A stretch of 64,000 nucleotides of DNA, from the NCBI GenBank assembly GCA_016931855.1, contig JAFGDZ010000069.1, forward strand, positions 1 to 64,000. Reading direction: 5' to 3'. This document shows positions 1 through 9,915 of this stretch, one piece after another. Positions within the stretch are counted from its first letter, which is position 1, and each line of letters begins with the position of its first letter. The stretch is from Bacteroidales bacterium (GTDB lineage Bacteria; Bacteroidota; Bacteroidia; Bacteroidales; Tenuifilaceae). The translations under genes were made by a program, and so were the position numbers. Below the pieces are notes generated by a model. That model was not told where the DNA came from. It ran no database searches and saw only the letters and a list, made by a program, of their open reading frames with translations.

Positions 1-245
1 CCCATAATTTTAAAGTTTTTTCTCGAACTCAAAAATAGGGGATTCTGAGGGCATTTTTAAATTTCGTACTTTCGGATGCTAGTGATTATTTTTAAAACAT
101 GAATGCCCCTAACCTGTCTAAAAGTATAATATATATTATCATTAAAATTGCAATAAGCATTATTCCTGACGGAACAATCTATTGTTTTTCAATGTATAAA
201 ATATATCATGACGGTTGATCATATAGATACAAATGCGGATAATCA

Positions 246-1295
246 CTATAAATAATACGTTTTATACCACATAACAAACCTCTCCACCCCTACGTTAATT
301 GAAGTGTTTGGTTTATACCCCAAATCCTCTACCAAATCCTCAACATCTGCCCAGGTTGCAGGAACGTCTCCTGCTTGTAGGGGAAGAAAATTCTTTTGTG
401 CCGTTTTGCCCAGTACCTTCTCTATGGACTCAATAAAGTCCATTAGCCTTACGGGAGAACTGTTGCCTATGTTAAAAACCTTATATGGCGCCTTGGAGCA
501 GGAGGGATCGGGATGCATTCCACTCCAAGCGGTATTTCCTACTGGAGGATTATCTATTACCCGCACTATTCCCTCAACAATATCGTCTATGTAGGTAAAA
601 TCGCGACGCATCTCACCATTGTTGAACACATCTATGGGTTTTCCCTCAATAATTGCCTTTGTGAAGAGGAAAAGAGCCATATCTGGACGTCCCCAGGGAC
701 CATAAACGGTAAAGAAGCGTAAGCCTGTTGTGGGCAACCCATAAAGGTAGCTGTAGGTGTGCGCCATTAGCTCATTGCTCTTCTTACTTGCAGCATATAG
801 ACTAATAGGGTGATCCACATTATGATGGGTTGAAAAAGGCATCTCCTCGTTTAAGCCATAAACACTGGAACTGCTGGCATATGCAAGATGCTTTACCCCA
901 TTATGCCTACACCCCTCAAGAATATTTATAAAGCCAACAATGTTGCTATCAATATAGGTAAAGGGGTTTTGTATGCTATACCTAACACCTGCTTGCGCGG
1001 CTAGGTTGCATACCTTATCAAATTTCTCTTCCTCAAATAGGCGAAGTAAAGCCTCACGGTCTTCAAGTTTTAATTTGATAAACTTATAGTTGCTATACTT
1101 TGTACTTTGAACAAACTTACCATACTCAATTGCCTCTTTTGCAATTCCCGTTTGCTCAAGTCGAGCATACTTAAGATTAACATCATAATAGTCGTTAATG
1201 CAATCGAGACCAATAACCTCTTCACCACGCTCTAATAAATAATATGCAAGATTAAAACCAATAAATCCTGCGGTTCCAGTGATAAGTATTTTCAT
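246..1295 (-). CDS. UDP-glucuronate 4-epimerase-like NAD-dependent epimerase (CapI family)
   Basis: This is an extended short-chain dehydrogenase of 349 residues that probably converts UDP-glucuronate to UDP-galacturonate in the cytoplasm for capsule or O-antigen synthesis. The N-terminal NAD-binding motif GTAGFIG is near residue 7. The active-site region shows SSSVYG followed by the catalytic YAASK pair, and the later [17 protein letters not shown] stretch is typical of the CapI/LpsL group. The length is close to the usual 330-350. It lies 83 bases downstream of a UDP-glucose dehydrogenase gene on the same strand, which would supply its substrate, so the two are probably co-transcribed. Family membership is clear. 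The exact substrate is inferred from similarity and from the neighbour. Confidence 0.9.
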   Translation of the reverse strand: MKILITGTAGFIGFNLAYYLLERGEEVIGLDCINDYYDVNLKYARLEQTGIAKEAIEYGKFVQSTKYSNYKFIKLKLEDREALLRLFEEEKFDKVCNLAAQAGVRYSIQNPFTYIDSNIVGFINILEGCRHNGVKHLAYASSSSVYGLNEEMPFSTHHNVDHPISLYAASKKSNELMAHTYSYLYGLPTTGLRFFTVYGPWGRPDMALFLFTKAIIEGKPIDVFNNGEMRRDFTYIDDIVEGIVRVIDNPPVGNTAWSGMHPDPSCSKAPYKVFNIGNSSPVRLMDFIESIEKVLGKTAQKNFLPLQAGDVPATWADVEDLVEDLGYKPNTSINVGVERFVMWYKTYYL

Positions 1296-1378
1296 AATTT
1301 AACTAATGACATTTTGATTTGAACAAATTGTAATGCCCAAATATGAATAAAATAAAAAAACAGAATTAACTCAATCAG

Positions 1379-2767
1379 CTAATAACTCTTCCCAATCGCT
1401 TTAACCTTAAAGCCTATATCCATTAGCTTTTTATGATCAAGAATATTGCGCCCATCAAAGATAAAGGCTGGCTTCATCATGTTATCGTATATCCTTTGCC
1501 AGTCATAGGTTTTAAACTCATCCCATTCTGTAATTATAGTAATGGCATGTGCATCCTTGCAAACTTCATAAGGGTCGGCAACTACAGTTAATAGCTCCCT
1601 GTTATGCTCAGGGTTACGGGTTCCGAGGCAATCCAAATCGGCATACATTGCTTTTGCAGGAACCTGTGGGTCGTAAACATGAACCTTTGCCATATCGTTC
1701 AACAAGTAATCTGATACGTATATGGCTGCACTTTCGCGGGTATCGTTGGTATCCTTTTTAAAAGCCCAACCCAGCATCGCTATCTTCTTGCCAGATACCG
1801 TGTTAAATAGGGTCTGAATTATATTCATTGCAAAACGACGCTTTTGGTAATCGTTAAGCGCAATTACTTGCTGCCAATACGCAGCAACCTCTGGTAAACC
1901 AAAGAACTCGCAAAGGTAAACAAGGTTTAGAATGTCCTTTTGGAAGCATGAACCTCCAAAACCAACCGATGATTTCAAAAACTTAGAGCCTATACGAGTA
2001 TCCGTTCCGATGGCATAAGCCACTTCATCCACATCGGCTCCTGTAGCCTCACAAAGAGCAGAAATACTATTTATTGAAGATATTCTCTGTGCTAAAAAGG
2101 CATTTGCTGTAAGCTTAGACAGCTCCGATGACCATAACTTAGTTTGAATAATGCGCTCGCGGGGAACCCAAGAGGCATAAACAGAAGTTAAGGCTTCAAT
2201 AGCCTCAAGTCCTTCGGGGGTTTGATCCCCTCCAATTAGCACCCTATCGGGCGCAAACAAGTCCTTTATTGCTGTTCCCTCTGCTAAAAATTCGGGGTTA
2301 GATAAAACCTGAAACTTAACTCCGCTACCAGTTTCGGAAAGAATGGTGTTAATAGCCTGTGCTGTTCTAACTGGCAGTGTTGATTTCTCAACAACTATTT
2401 TATTTGAAGTAGATACCTCTGCAATTTGTCGGGCACAAAGTTCAACAAACCGTAAATCGGCTGCACGTCCCTTCCCTATACCGTATGTTTTTGTTGGGGT
2501 GTTAACGCTAATGAATATAATATCAGCCTCCCTTATCCCCTTTTCAATATTGGTGCTAAAAAACAGATTTCTTCCTCTTGCTTCCTTAACAACATCTAAC
2601 AGACCTGGCTCATATATGGGTAACTCGTCCGTTTGCCATGCAGCAATACGTTCAGGGTTAATATCAACAACATTTACAGCTATTGTTGGATTCTTTAGCG
2701 CAATAACGGCCATTGTAGGGCCGCCTACATAGCCAGCACCAATACAGCAAATGTTTTTTACAGTCAT
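1379..2767 (-). CDS. ugd: UDP-glucose 6-dehydrogenase, animal-like type
   Basis: This 462-residue enzyme should oxidise UDP-glucose to UDP-glucuronate with two NAD. The Rossmann motif is GAGYVGGP near residue 10, and the catalytic cysteine is Cys274 in [11 protein letters not shown]. The length and the stretches GKGRAADL and VEKSTLPVR resemble the longer eukaryotic UGDH group (human catalytic Cys276) more than the short bacterial Ugd enzymes. The product would feed the 4-epimerase encoded next. The gene has its own 469-base upstream region, in which a run of nine G sits about 35 bases before the start codon. That run may influence expression. Confidence 0.93.
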   Translation of the reverse strand: MTVKNICCIGAGYVGGPTMAVIALKNPTIAVNVVDINPERIAAWQTDELPIYEPGLLDVVKEARGRNLFFSTNIEKGIREADIIFISVNTPTKTYGIGKGRAADLRFVELCARQIAEVSTSNKIVVEKSTLPVRTAQAINTILSETGSGVKFQVLSNPEFLAEGTAIKDLFAPDRVLIGGDQTPEGLEAIEALTSVYASWVPRERIIQTKLWSSELSKLTANAFLAQRISSINSISALCEATGADVDEVAYAIGTDTRIGSKFLKSSVGFGGSCFQKDILNLVYLCEFFGLPEVAAYWQQVIALNDYQKRRFAMNIIQTLFNTVSGKKIAMLGWAFKKDTNDTRESAAIYVSDYLLNDMAKVHVYDPQVPAKAMYADLDCLGTRNPEHNRELLTVVADPYEVCKDAHAITIITEWDEFKTYDWQRIYDNMMKPAFIFDGRNILDHKKLMDIGFKVKAIGKSY

Positions 2768-2801
2768 AAGCAGCTAATTAGAGTTATTAAAGGAATAATT
2801 A

Positions 2802-2810
2802 GGGGGGGGG
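2802..2810. repeat. Homopolymeric G9 tract in the ugd leader
   Basis: Nine consecutive G on the plus strand (C on the ugd coding strand) lie about 35 bases before the ugd start codon. Tracts of this kind are prone to slipped-strand mispairing. The position is in the probable 5' leader or promoter spacer, so a length change would alter expression rather than reading frame. Confidence 0.85.
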
Positions 2811-3096
2811 TAAAACGAGCCAAAATAAAGTGGCTACTATACAGCTTCGCCTAGTCAGTTACAGGTTAATACTGCAACCTCAATACAAATTTTAGCGGAA
2901 ACGAAAGTAATGCTTTTATAGTACCCGAGCAAAAATAAGGAACCCGAATTCTGAACAAAATTAGGATATAGTGAATTACAGGCTATTGCTGATGCAGATT
3001 ATCCAACACTAGAAAATGACAGGACAAACAACTCCAGCAAGAGCAAAAACAGGAACCAATCAAAACCGAATTGCAAGTAAAAGGATAGATAGATGC

Positions 3097-3122
3097 AAAA
3101 AGCAGGGAATGCCCTGCTTTTG
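3097..3122 (-). terminator. Terminator of the wbp operon
   Basis: An inverted repeat AAAAGCAGGG / CCCTGCTTTT with a four-base loop, followed on the minus strand by a T run, lies about 115 bases past the wbpA-type stop codon. The flanking A and T runs could let it work in both directions. Confidence 0.7.
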
Positions 3123-3236
3123 CTATAGTAACCAACACTTTATAGTAAAAATATTTCTACATAAATATCTGAATTGAGCAAAACTCTGATAAAACTCAAT
3201 CAGAGCTAAAAAGACCTTGTTGAAACTAATAATAAA

Positions 3237-4529
3237 CTAAAGGCTCCAGTACTTTAAATCCTTAATCACCGAACGGTAAATGCCTTTAATATCAATAAAT
3301 ACGCAATCGGGAGAAGCGTACCCTTTAAACCACTCCTCGGTGAGCTTTACGTACTGATTATGGCTTACCGCCACAATTATGGCATCGTACTTGCCTCTTG
3401 GCTCCGACACGATGCTGAACCCGTACTCTTCCTGAACCTCATGAGGATTGGCATAAGCATCAACTACATCAATCTTAGTTATTCCAAAGGATACCAGCTC
3501 ATTATACACATCGGCTACCTTGGAGTTGCGAATGTCGCTAACGTTCTCCTTAAAGGTTACTCCCATTATTAGCACACGCGTATCCTTCGGGTTTTTGTTG
3601 GCAGCAATCATCTTCTTAACCGTTTGCTTGGCTACGTATCCACCCATTGAGTCGTTTATAAATCGCCCAGCACTAATAATTTGAGGATGATATCCCAGTT
3701 CCTTTGCTTTATAAACAAGGTAGTACGGATCAACTCCAATACAATGCCCTCCTACTAGCCCAGGGAAGAACTTAAGGAAGTTCCACTTTGTTCCAGCGGC
3801 CTCCAGCACCTCGTAGGTGTTAATTCCCAAACGGTTGAATATTATTGACAACTCGTTCATAAATGCGATGTTGATATCGCGTTGCGTATTCTCAATAATT
3901 TTAGCGGCCTCTGCCACCTTTATGCTACTAGCTCTATGAACGCCTGCCTTTATGATTAGCTCATAGGTATTGGCAATCTCCTCGGCCGATTCGGCATCGC
4001 AACCAGAAGTAATCTTTCTTATTGAGGTAAGTGTATGCTCTTTATCGCCTGGGTTTATCCGTTCAGGCGAGAAGCCCACTTTAAAATCCTTAACATAAGT
4101 TAAGCCAGATAGCTTCTCCAAGAGGGGAACACAATCCTCCTCCGTGCATCCAGGGTAAACCGTTGACTCGTAAACCACGTAGTCGCCCTTCTTTAACACC
4201 TTACCAACAGTTTCCGTTGCGGCCAACAGGGGTTTTAGGTCGGGTAGGTTGTGATCGTCTATTGGCGTAGGAACAGCAACAACAAAAAATGTAGCCTCTC
4301 TTAAATCGTCAATACCCGATGTAAAATGTATATCACAGCCCTCGAATGCTTTAGAGTCCAGCTCTTTGCTAGGATCAATACCCTTCTGCATTAGCTCAAC
4401 CCTATCTGGTTTTATATCAAAACCAACTACGGCAAGTTTTTTAGCAAACTCAAGAGCAATGGGTAGGCCAACATAACCTAAGCCTATTACCGCCAGTTTA
4501 TCTTTCTTGGAGACCAGTTCGTTAAACAT
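3237..4529 (-). CDS. wbpA: UDP-N-acetylglucosamine 6-dehydrogenase (WbpA/WbpO/TviB group)
   Basis: This 430-residue nucleotide-sugar dehydrogenase is distinct from the ugd product encoded 469 bases further on. It has the N-terminal GLGYVGLP motif near residue 16, the ESTVYPG loop, and catalytic Cys263 in GGHCIGVDPYYL. That form is typical of enzymes acting on UDP-GlcNAc or UDP-GalNAc. The next three genes upstream match wbpB, wbpD and wbpE, so the expected product is UDP-GlcNAc-uronate, the entry point of the 2,3-diacetamido-uronic acid pathway. It is the last gene of the operon, 10 bases after the wbpB-type stop. The substrate is inferred from this context. A UDP-GalNAc dehydrogenase is the alternative. 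Confidence 0.88.
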   Translation of the reverse strand: MFNELVSKKDKLAVIGLGYVGLPIALEFAKKLAVVGFDIKPDRVELMQKGIDPSKELDSKAFEGCDIHFTSGIDDLREATFFVVAVPTPIDDHNLPDLKPLLAATETVGKVLKKGDYVVYESTVYPGCTEEDCVPLLEKLSGLTYVKDFKVGFSPERINPGDKEHTLTSIRKITSGCDAESAEEIANTYELIIKAGVHRASSIKVAEAAKIIENTQRDINIAFMNELSIIFNRLGINTYEVLEAAGTKWNFLKFFPGLVGGHCIGVDPYYLVYKAKELGYHPQIISAGRFINDSMGGYVAKQTVKKMIAANKNPKDTRVLIMGVTFKENVSDIRNSKVADVYNELVSFGITKIDVVDAYANPHEVQEEYGFSIVSEPRGKYDAIIVAVSHNQYVKLTEEWFKGYASPDCVFIDIKGIYRSVIKDLKYWSL

Positions 4530-4539
4530 AGTGTTCTTT

Positions 4540-6067
<1,528 letters not shown>

Positions 6068-6082
6068 ATTGTGAATTATTAT

Positions 6083-7222
6083 CTACTCAACCGATTTCAA
6101 TACGCTTTCTGCAATAAAGGTAACAAGTTCTGGCGTAAGTTCAGTATGCATTGGCAATGAGAAAACTTGCTGGCTAAGCATTGCCGAATTAGGAAACGTT
6201 TTATTCTTAGCCTCTTTCTGATAAACGTCAAAAGCCTTCTGCTTATGCAGTGGTATTGGATAATAAACCATTGCTGGAATACCCACCTCGGCAAGTTTCT
6301 TAATAACCTCATCCCTATTACCATTAAGCAGGCGCAATGTGTACTGATGAAAAACATGCGACGAGAACGATGAGCGTACGGGAATTTGCAATTTAGAAGA
6401 TGCACCCAATAGCTTATCGTATAAATCGGCAGCGCTCCTACGCGAATCGCAATAGAGGTCTAGGTTCCGTAGCTTAATTCTAAGAACTGCTGCTTGTATT
6501 GTATCGAGACGAGAGTTTACTCCTATTCTGTCGTGATGGTAACGAACCTTCATTCCATGATTTGATATGGAGCGAATTTCTTCGGCAAGGGCATCGTCGT
6601 TGGTAAAAAGAGCACCTCCATCGCCATAGCACCCTAAATTTTTTGAGGGGAAAAACGAAGTGCATCCAATATGCCCAATTGTACCCGCCTTTTGCGTACT
6701 ACCATTTGAAAAGGTATAGTCTGCACCTATTGCCTGCGCATTATCCTCAACAACAAAAATATTATACTTTGATGCAATGGCCATAATTTGCTCCATATTG
6801 GCACATTGTCCGAATAGGTGAACAGGAATTATTGCTCGTGTGCGCGGCGTTATAGCCTTTTCTAGTGCGGCGGTATCTAGGTTGTAGGTATCGGGGTCAA
6901 CATCAACCAAAACGGGAGTTAGACCCAGTAGGGCTACAACCTCAACGGTTGCAATAAAGGTAAAATCGGGGGTGATAACCTCATCGCCAGGCTTCAGATC
7001 CAGAGCCATAAGCGCTATTTGCAACGCATCGGTTCCATTTGCGCACGCTATTACATGCTTAGCACCAAGGTACTGCGCCAGTTCATCTTGAAATAGGGTA
7101 ACCTCCCTCCCTTTTATAAAGGAAGAGGTATTTAAAACATCCTGAATGGCAGCATTTACATCTGCACTAATTTTATCATATTGACCTTTAAGGTCACACA
7201 TTGCGATATTTGAGAAAGACAT
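6083..7222 (-). CDS. wbpE: DegT/DnrJ/EryC1 aminotransferase, WbpE-like
   Basis: This 379-residue PLP enzyme would transfer an amino group to the 3-keto sugar made by the WbpB-type enzyme. The Schiff-base lysine is Lys194 in FFPSKNLGCYGDGG, preceded by the PLP-contacting VVEDNAQAIGA stretch near 157. The N-terminal region MCDLKGQYDKI is typical of WbpE/WlbC. It is the first gene of the four-gene operon. Its upstream region contains TAACTTCG, a weak match to the -7 element, and no clear -33. Glycosyltransferases that would use the product are not in the window. Confidence 0.9.
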   Translation of the reverse strand: MSFSNIAMCDLKGQYDKISADVNAAIQDVLNTSSFIKGREVTLFQDELAQYLGAKHVIACANGTDALQIALMALDLKPGDEVITPDFTFIATVEVVALLGLTPVLVDVDPDTYNLDTAALEKAITPRTRAIIPVHLFGQCANMEQIMAIASKYNIFVVEDNAQAIGADYTFSNGSTQKAGTIGHIGCTSFFPSKNLGCYGDGGALFTNDDALAEEIRSISNHGMKVRYHHDRIGVNSRLDTIQAAVLRIKLRNLDLYCDSRRSAADLYDKLLGASSKLQIPVRSSFSSHVFHQYTLRLLNGNRDEVIKKLAEVGIPAMVYYPIPLHKQKAFDVYQKEAKNKTFPNSAMLSQQVFSLPMHTELTPELVTFIAESVLKSVE

Positions 7223-7357
7223 ATTTTCGATTTTTAGCCTTCGAAGTTAAAAAGAATTATACGCTTGACGAAGCGTTAAGAGTTAAAAGTAAATTCAGGT
7301 GGAGCAAAAAGCAATAGGGTGTGGATATAATAAGTACACACACCTGTTTACACCAAA

Positions 7358-7389
7358 CAGGAAAGGCCACCTAAAGGTGGCCTTTCCTG
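7358..7389 (-). terminator. Terminator downstream of rny
   Basis: A perfect 15-base inverted repeat (CAGGAAAGGCCACCT and its complement) with a very short loop lies 14 bases past the rny stop codon. Its T tract on the minus strand is weak, so it may work partly by stabilising the 3' end of the transcript. Confidence 0.7.
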
Positions 7390-7402
7390 TAAAAAACGTT
7401 TA

Positions 7403-8938
7403 CTATTTTGCGTAGTTAATTGCTCTAGTTTCACGAATAACGGTGATTTTAACTTGTCCGGGATAGGTCATCTCATCCTGAATTTTCTTAGCAATATCAA
7501 ACGACAGTCTGTTTGCATCGTCGTCGCTCACCTTTTCGCTACCAACAATAACACGTAGCTCTCTACCTGCCTGAATCGCATAAGTTTTAAGAACGCCAGG
7601 GTAGTTAAGCGCCATGTCTTCCATCTCCTTTAAGCGCTTAATGTACGACTCTACAACCTCGCGACGAGCACCTGGACGAGCACCTGAAATTGCATCGCAA
7701 ACCTGAATAATAGGAGCAATAAGGGTGGTCATCTCCGTTTCGTCGTGGTGAGAACCTATTGCATTACACACCTCAGGTTTCTCCTTAAACTTTTCGGCCA
7801 GTTTCATACCCAAAATTGCGTGTGGTAATTCTGGCTCATCATCGGGCACCTTTCCAATATCGTGCAGTAATCCTGCGCGCTTAGCAAGCTTTGCATTTAG
7901 GCCAAGTTCGGTTGCCATAATGGCGCAAAGGTTTGCCACCTCGCGTGAGTGCTGTAGCAAGTTTTGACCGTACGATGAGCGGTACTTCATTTTACCCACC
8001 AAGCGAATTAGCTCAGGGTGTAATCCGTGAACGCCCAAGTCAATAGCAGTACGCTTTCCAACCTCAACAATCTCCTCTTCTACCTGCTTTTGAACCTTTT
8101 GAACAACCTCCTCGATACGAGCAGGGTGAATGCGGCCATCGGTAACTAGCTGATGAAGCGCCAAACGAGCAACCTCTCTACGAACGGGGTCAAACGCTGA
8201 AAGGATGATTGCTTCAGGAGTGTCGTCAACTATAATCTCAACACCGGTAGCAGCCTCCAAGGCGCGAATATTCCTTCCCTCGCGACCAATAATTCTTCCT
8301 TTTATCTCATCGGAATCGATATGGAATACGGTAACAGAGTTTTCAATTGCAGTTTCGGTAGCAACGCGCTGAATAGATTGCACCACTACACGTTTAGCCT
8401 CTTTGGTTGCAGTCATCTTAGCCTCGTCCATAATCTCGTTAACGTAGCTCATTGCAGCAGTTTTTGCTTCTGCCTTTAGAGAGTCAACCAGCTGGAATTT
8501 AGCCTCATCTGCCGATAATCCAGAAAGCGCTTCAAGTTTTTCAACCTGCTGCTTATGTAGGCGTTCTAGCTCTTCGCCACGCTTCTCAACAAGCTCCATT
8601 TGAGCCGTTAGGTTAGTACGAATGGCCTCAAGCTCTTTATTCTTACGCTGTGCCTCGTCGAAACGCTGTTGAAAAGCGACTTCGCGTTGTTTAAGTTTAT
8701 TCTCGGCCTGAGCCATTTTTGAATTCTTCTCGGCAAGAATACGCTCATGCTCCGTTTTAAGCTGAAGAAACTTTTCCTTTGCCTGTAGTATTTTCTCCTT
8801 CTTAATAACTTCAGCCTCACTCTCCGCATCTTTTATTATACTGTCGCGCTTACGCTGTAACAGTTTATTCCACAGCACAAAGGAGATTGAACCTCCCACT
8901 ATTAGCGCTGCCGCAGCAAATATGATCGTATAAATCAT
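7403..8938 (-). CDS. rny: Ribonuclease Y
   Basis: This membrane-anchored endoribonuclease initiates mRNA decay. From the chosen ATG at 8938 it has 511 residues, the usual RNase Y length. It starts with one membrane helix ([16 protein letters not shown]), followed by a long coiled coil rich in Lys, Glu and Gln, a KH domain containing [15 protein letters not shown], and an HD phosphohydrolase domain with [10 protein letters not shown]. The open frame extends upstream to a GTG at 9082, but that extension has no family resemblance and runs through a structured RNA, so I reject it. zapA and a ZapB-like gene lie upstream on the same strand. Confidence 0.95.
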   Translation of the reverse strand: MIYTIIFAAAALIVGGSISFVLWNKLLQRKRDSIIKDAESEAEVIKKEKILQAKEKFLQLKTEHERILAEKNSKMAQAENKLKQREVAFQQRFDEAQRKNKELEAIRTNLTAQMELVEKRGEELERLHKQQVEKLEALSGLSADEAKFQLVDSLKAEAKTAAMSYVNEIMDEAKMTATKEAKRVVVQSIQRVATETAIENSVTVFHIDSDEIKGRIIGREGRNIRALEAATGVEIIVDDTPEAIILSAFDPVRREVARLALHQLVTDGRIHPARIEEVVQKVQKQVEEEIVEVGKRTAIDLGVHGLHPELIRLVGKMKYRSSYGQNLLQHSREVANLCAIMATELGLNAKLAKRAGLLHDIGKVPDDEPELPHAILGMKLAEKFKEKPEVCNAIGSHHDETEMTTLIAPIIQVCDAISGARPGARREVVESYIKRLKEMEDMALNYPGVLKTYAIQAGRELRVIVGSEKVSDDDANRLSFDIAKKIQDEMTYPGQVKITVIRETRAINYAK

Positions 8939-8974
8939 TCTAATTAGGTTAAGTTTATTATGGTATGTTAAAAA

Positions 8975-9180
8975 CAAAAAAAGCCCGCAAAATCTCCTTA
9001 AGTTTTTTGAAAACCCCGTGTCTAACATGGGTGGAGCGGCCGCTATTTTCGAACTTCCAACGTTCCGCCGAAGCAGAATCACGAACGAGTCGCTACTAGG
9101 CCTGTTCTACACCAGCTGAGTCCTTCTCCAATGGTTGTAGTGTTGAGTTTCGCAAAAATGTTAAGGAAACAATGCGGGCA
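8975..9180 (-). ncRNA. ssrS: Structured non-coding RNA, probable 6S RNA
   Basis: Between zapA and rny the minus strand encodes an RNA of about 200 bases whose two ends pair. GCCCGCA at 9179 and TTCCTTAA just after it match TTAAGGAG and TGCGGGC near 8983-9000, giving about 15 base pairs with one internal loop, and a T run follows. Inside is a hairpin with a six-pair stem and UUCG loop at 9063-9078. A long closing stem around a large, loosely paired centre is the 6S RNA layout. 6S RNA next to zapA is well known in proteobacteria, and I believe it also occurs in Bacteroidota. The structure is seen directly; the 6S identity is inferred and was not tested with a covariance model. Confidence 0.68.
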
Positions 9181-9186
9181 ATACTT

Positions 9187-9495
9187 TTATTTGAAAGAAC
9201 TTATTCCACTCTTTGTCAGATAATCATCCAGCCATTCGTCTAAGTCAGTAACCTCATCCAGCACAGGTGCAACCTCAAACCTATTCTCACTCTCAAGTAA
9301 CTTAATAACGAACTGAAGGGCAGCCATCGCCAAAAAGTCCTGCAAATCCTTATCGGAATACCGCTGTTTATACTGCAGCACTTTTTCGTTGATAAGCTTT
9401 GCGGCTTTGCGAATCTTTTCCTCATCGCTCCGGTCAATTTTTAGCGGATAAAACCTATCCGCAACATTAACCCTTATCGAAAGCTTCTCCTCCAT
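9187..9495 (-). CDS. zapA: Cell division protein ZapA
   Basis: This 102-residue protein belongs to the ZapA family, which binds FtsZ and promotes protofilament bundling at the division ring. The N-terminal segment with IRVNVADRFYPLKI and the following helix EEKIRKAAKLINEKV match the family core. The C-terminal part is the usual helix used for tetramer formation. It starts eight bases after the stop of a ZapB-like coiled-coil gene, and a probable 6S RNA follows directly. The length is typical. Confidence 0.92.
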   Translation of the reverse strand: MEEKLSIRVNVADRFYPLKIDRSDEEKIRKAAKLINEKVLQYKQRYSDKDLQDFLAMAALQFVIKLLESENRFEVAPVLDEVTDLDEWLDDYLTKSGISSFK

Positions 9496-9503
9496 TATAA
9501 AAA

Positions 9504-9797
9504 CTATCTGTTAAGTAGCGCAATGCATTTATCTATTTCCCGCACAATCCTGTTCACTTTAATCTTGGCATCATGTACATCCTTTGCCGATGACGAAAGT
9601 GACTTTGCCAGTTTTAGCTGGCTGTAACGCTCCTCAAGCTCAACGAACTCCTTTTCGCGTTGCTTTAAACGTGCCTGGAGCTCAGCATTCTGCTCTTGCA
9701 GCTGCTGATTATCGCCTTTCACCTTCTCGAACGCGGACACAAGCATTTGAACCTTACTTTTAAGTCTCGCGCTTATATCATTATGAGAAACATCCAT
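9504..9797 (-). CDS. Coiled-coil protein, ZapB-like division factor candidate
   Basis: This small protein (97 residues from ATG 9797) is almost entirely coiled coil, with heptads through residues 10-65 (for example EKVKGDNQQLQEQNAELQ). A similar small coiled-coil gene commonly precedes zapA. By position and structure it could be the ZapB-like partner of ZapA, but coiled coils give little sequence evidence and I assign no reaction. The frame could begin at a TTG at 9806, but the ATG is preferred because a strong -7 element lies at 9816-9823, so transcription should begin near 9808. Confidence 0.85.
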   Translation of the reverse strand: MDVSHNDISARLKSKVQMLVSAFEKVKGDNQQLQEQNAELQARLKQREKEFVELEERYSQLKLAKSLSSSAKDVHDAKIKVNRIVREIDKCIALLNR

Positions 9798-9815
9798 TGA
9801 ACTCAATTTGTTCTA

Positions 9816-9847
9816 CAAAATTAACATTAGAACCGATAATAATCAAA
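9816..9847 (-). promoter_or_regulatory. Bacteroidota-type promoter for the zapB-like/zapA/6S/rny unit
   Basis: On the minus strand TTTG (9844-9847) is followed after exactly 20 bases by TAATTTTG (9816-9823), a full match to the TTTG-N19-21-TAnnTTTG pattern. It would start transcripts near 9808, about 10 bases before the ATG. Confidence 0.8.
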
Positions 9848-9915
9848 AATATTAATCCTAAAATTGGCTACGGCACTCAAATATTTTAGCTTTACAGGGA
9901 ATTAATGGAGGAAAA

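Larger units (their letters stand above)
2768..3236. other. 469-base intergenic region with G9 tract
   Basis: No gene was found in this stretch between the wbpA-type gene and ugd, both on the minus strand. It holds a G9 homopolymer at 2802-2810 close to the ugd start, and a hairpin terminator at 3097-3122 for the wbp operon. The ugd promoter should lie between about 2820 and 3090 on the minus strand, but I could not find a convincing -33/-7 pair. The rest is A+T-rich with no evident structure. Confidence 0.6.

Noticed and set aside
7358-7389. Perfect inverted repeat considered as an insertion-sequence end
   Set aside because: There is no second copy or target duplication near, and the place after rny fits a terminator.
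8939-9082. Longer N-terminus for rny beginning at a GTG
   Set aside because: RNase Y starts with a membrane helix at the internal ATG 8938, and the extension runs through a structured RNA.
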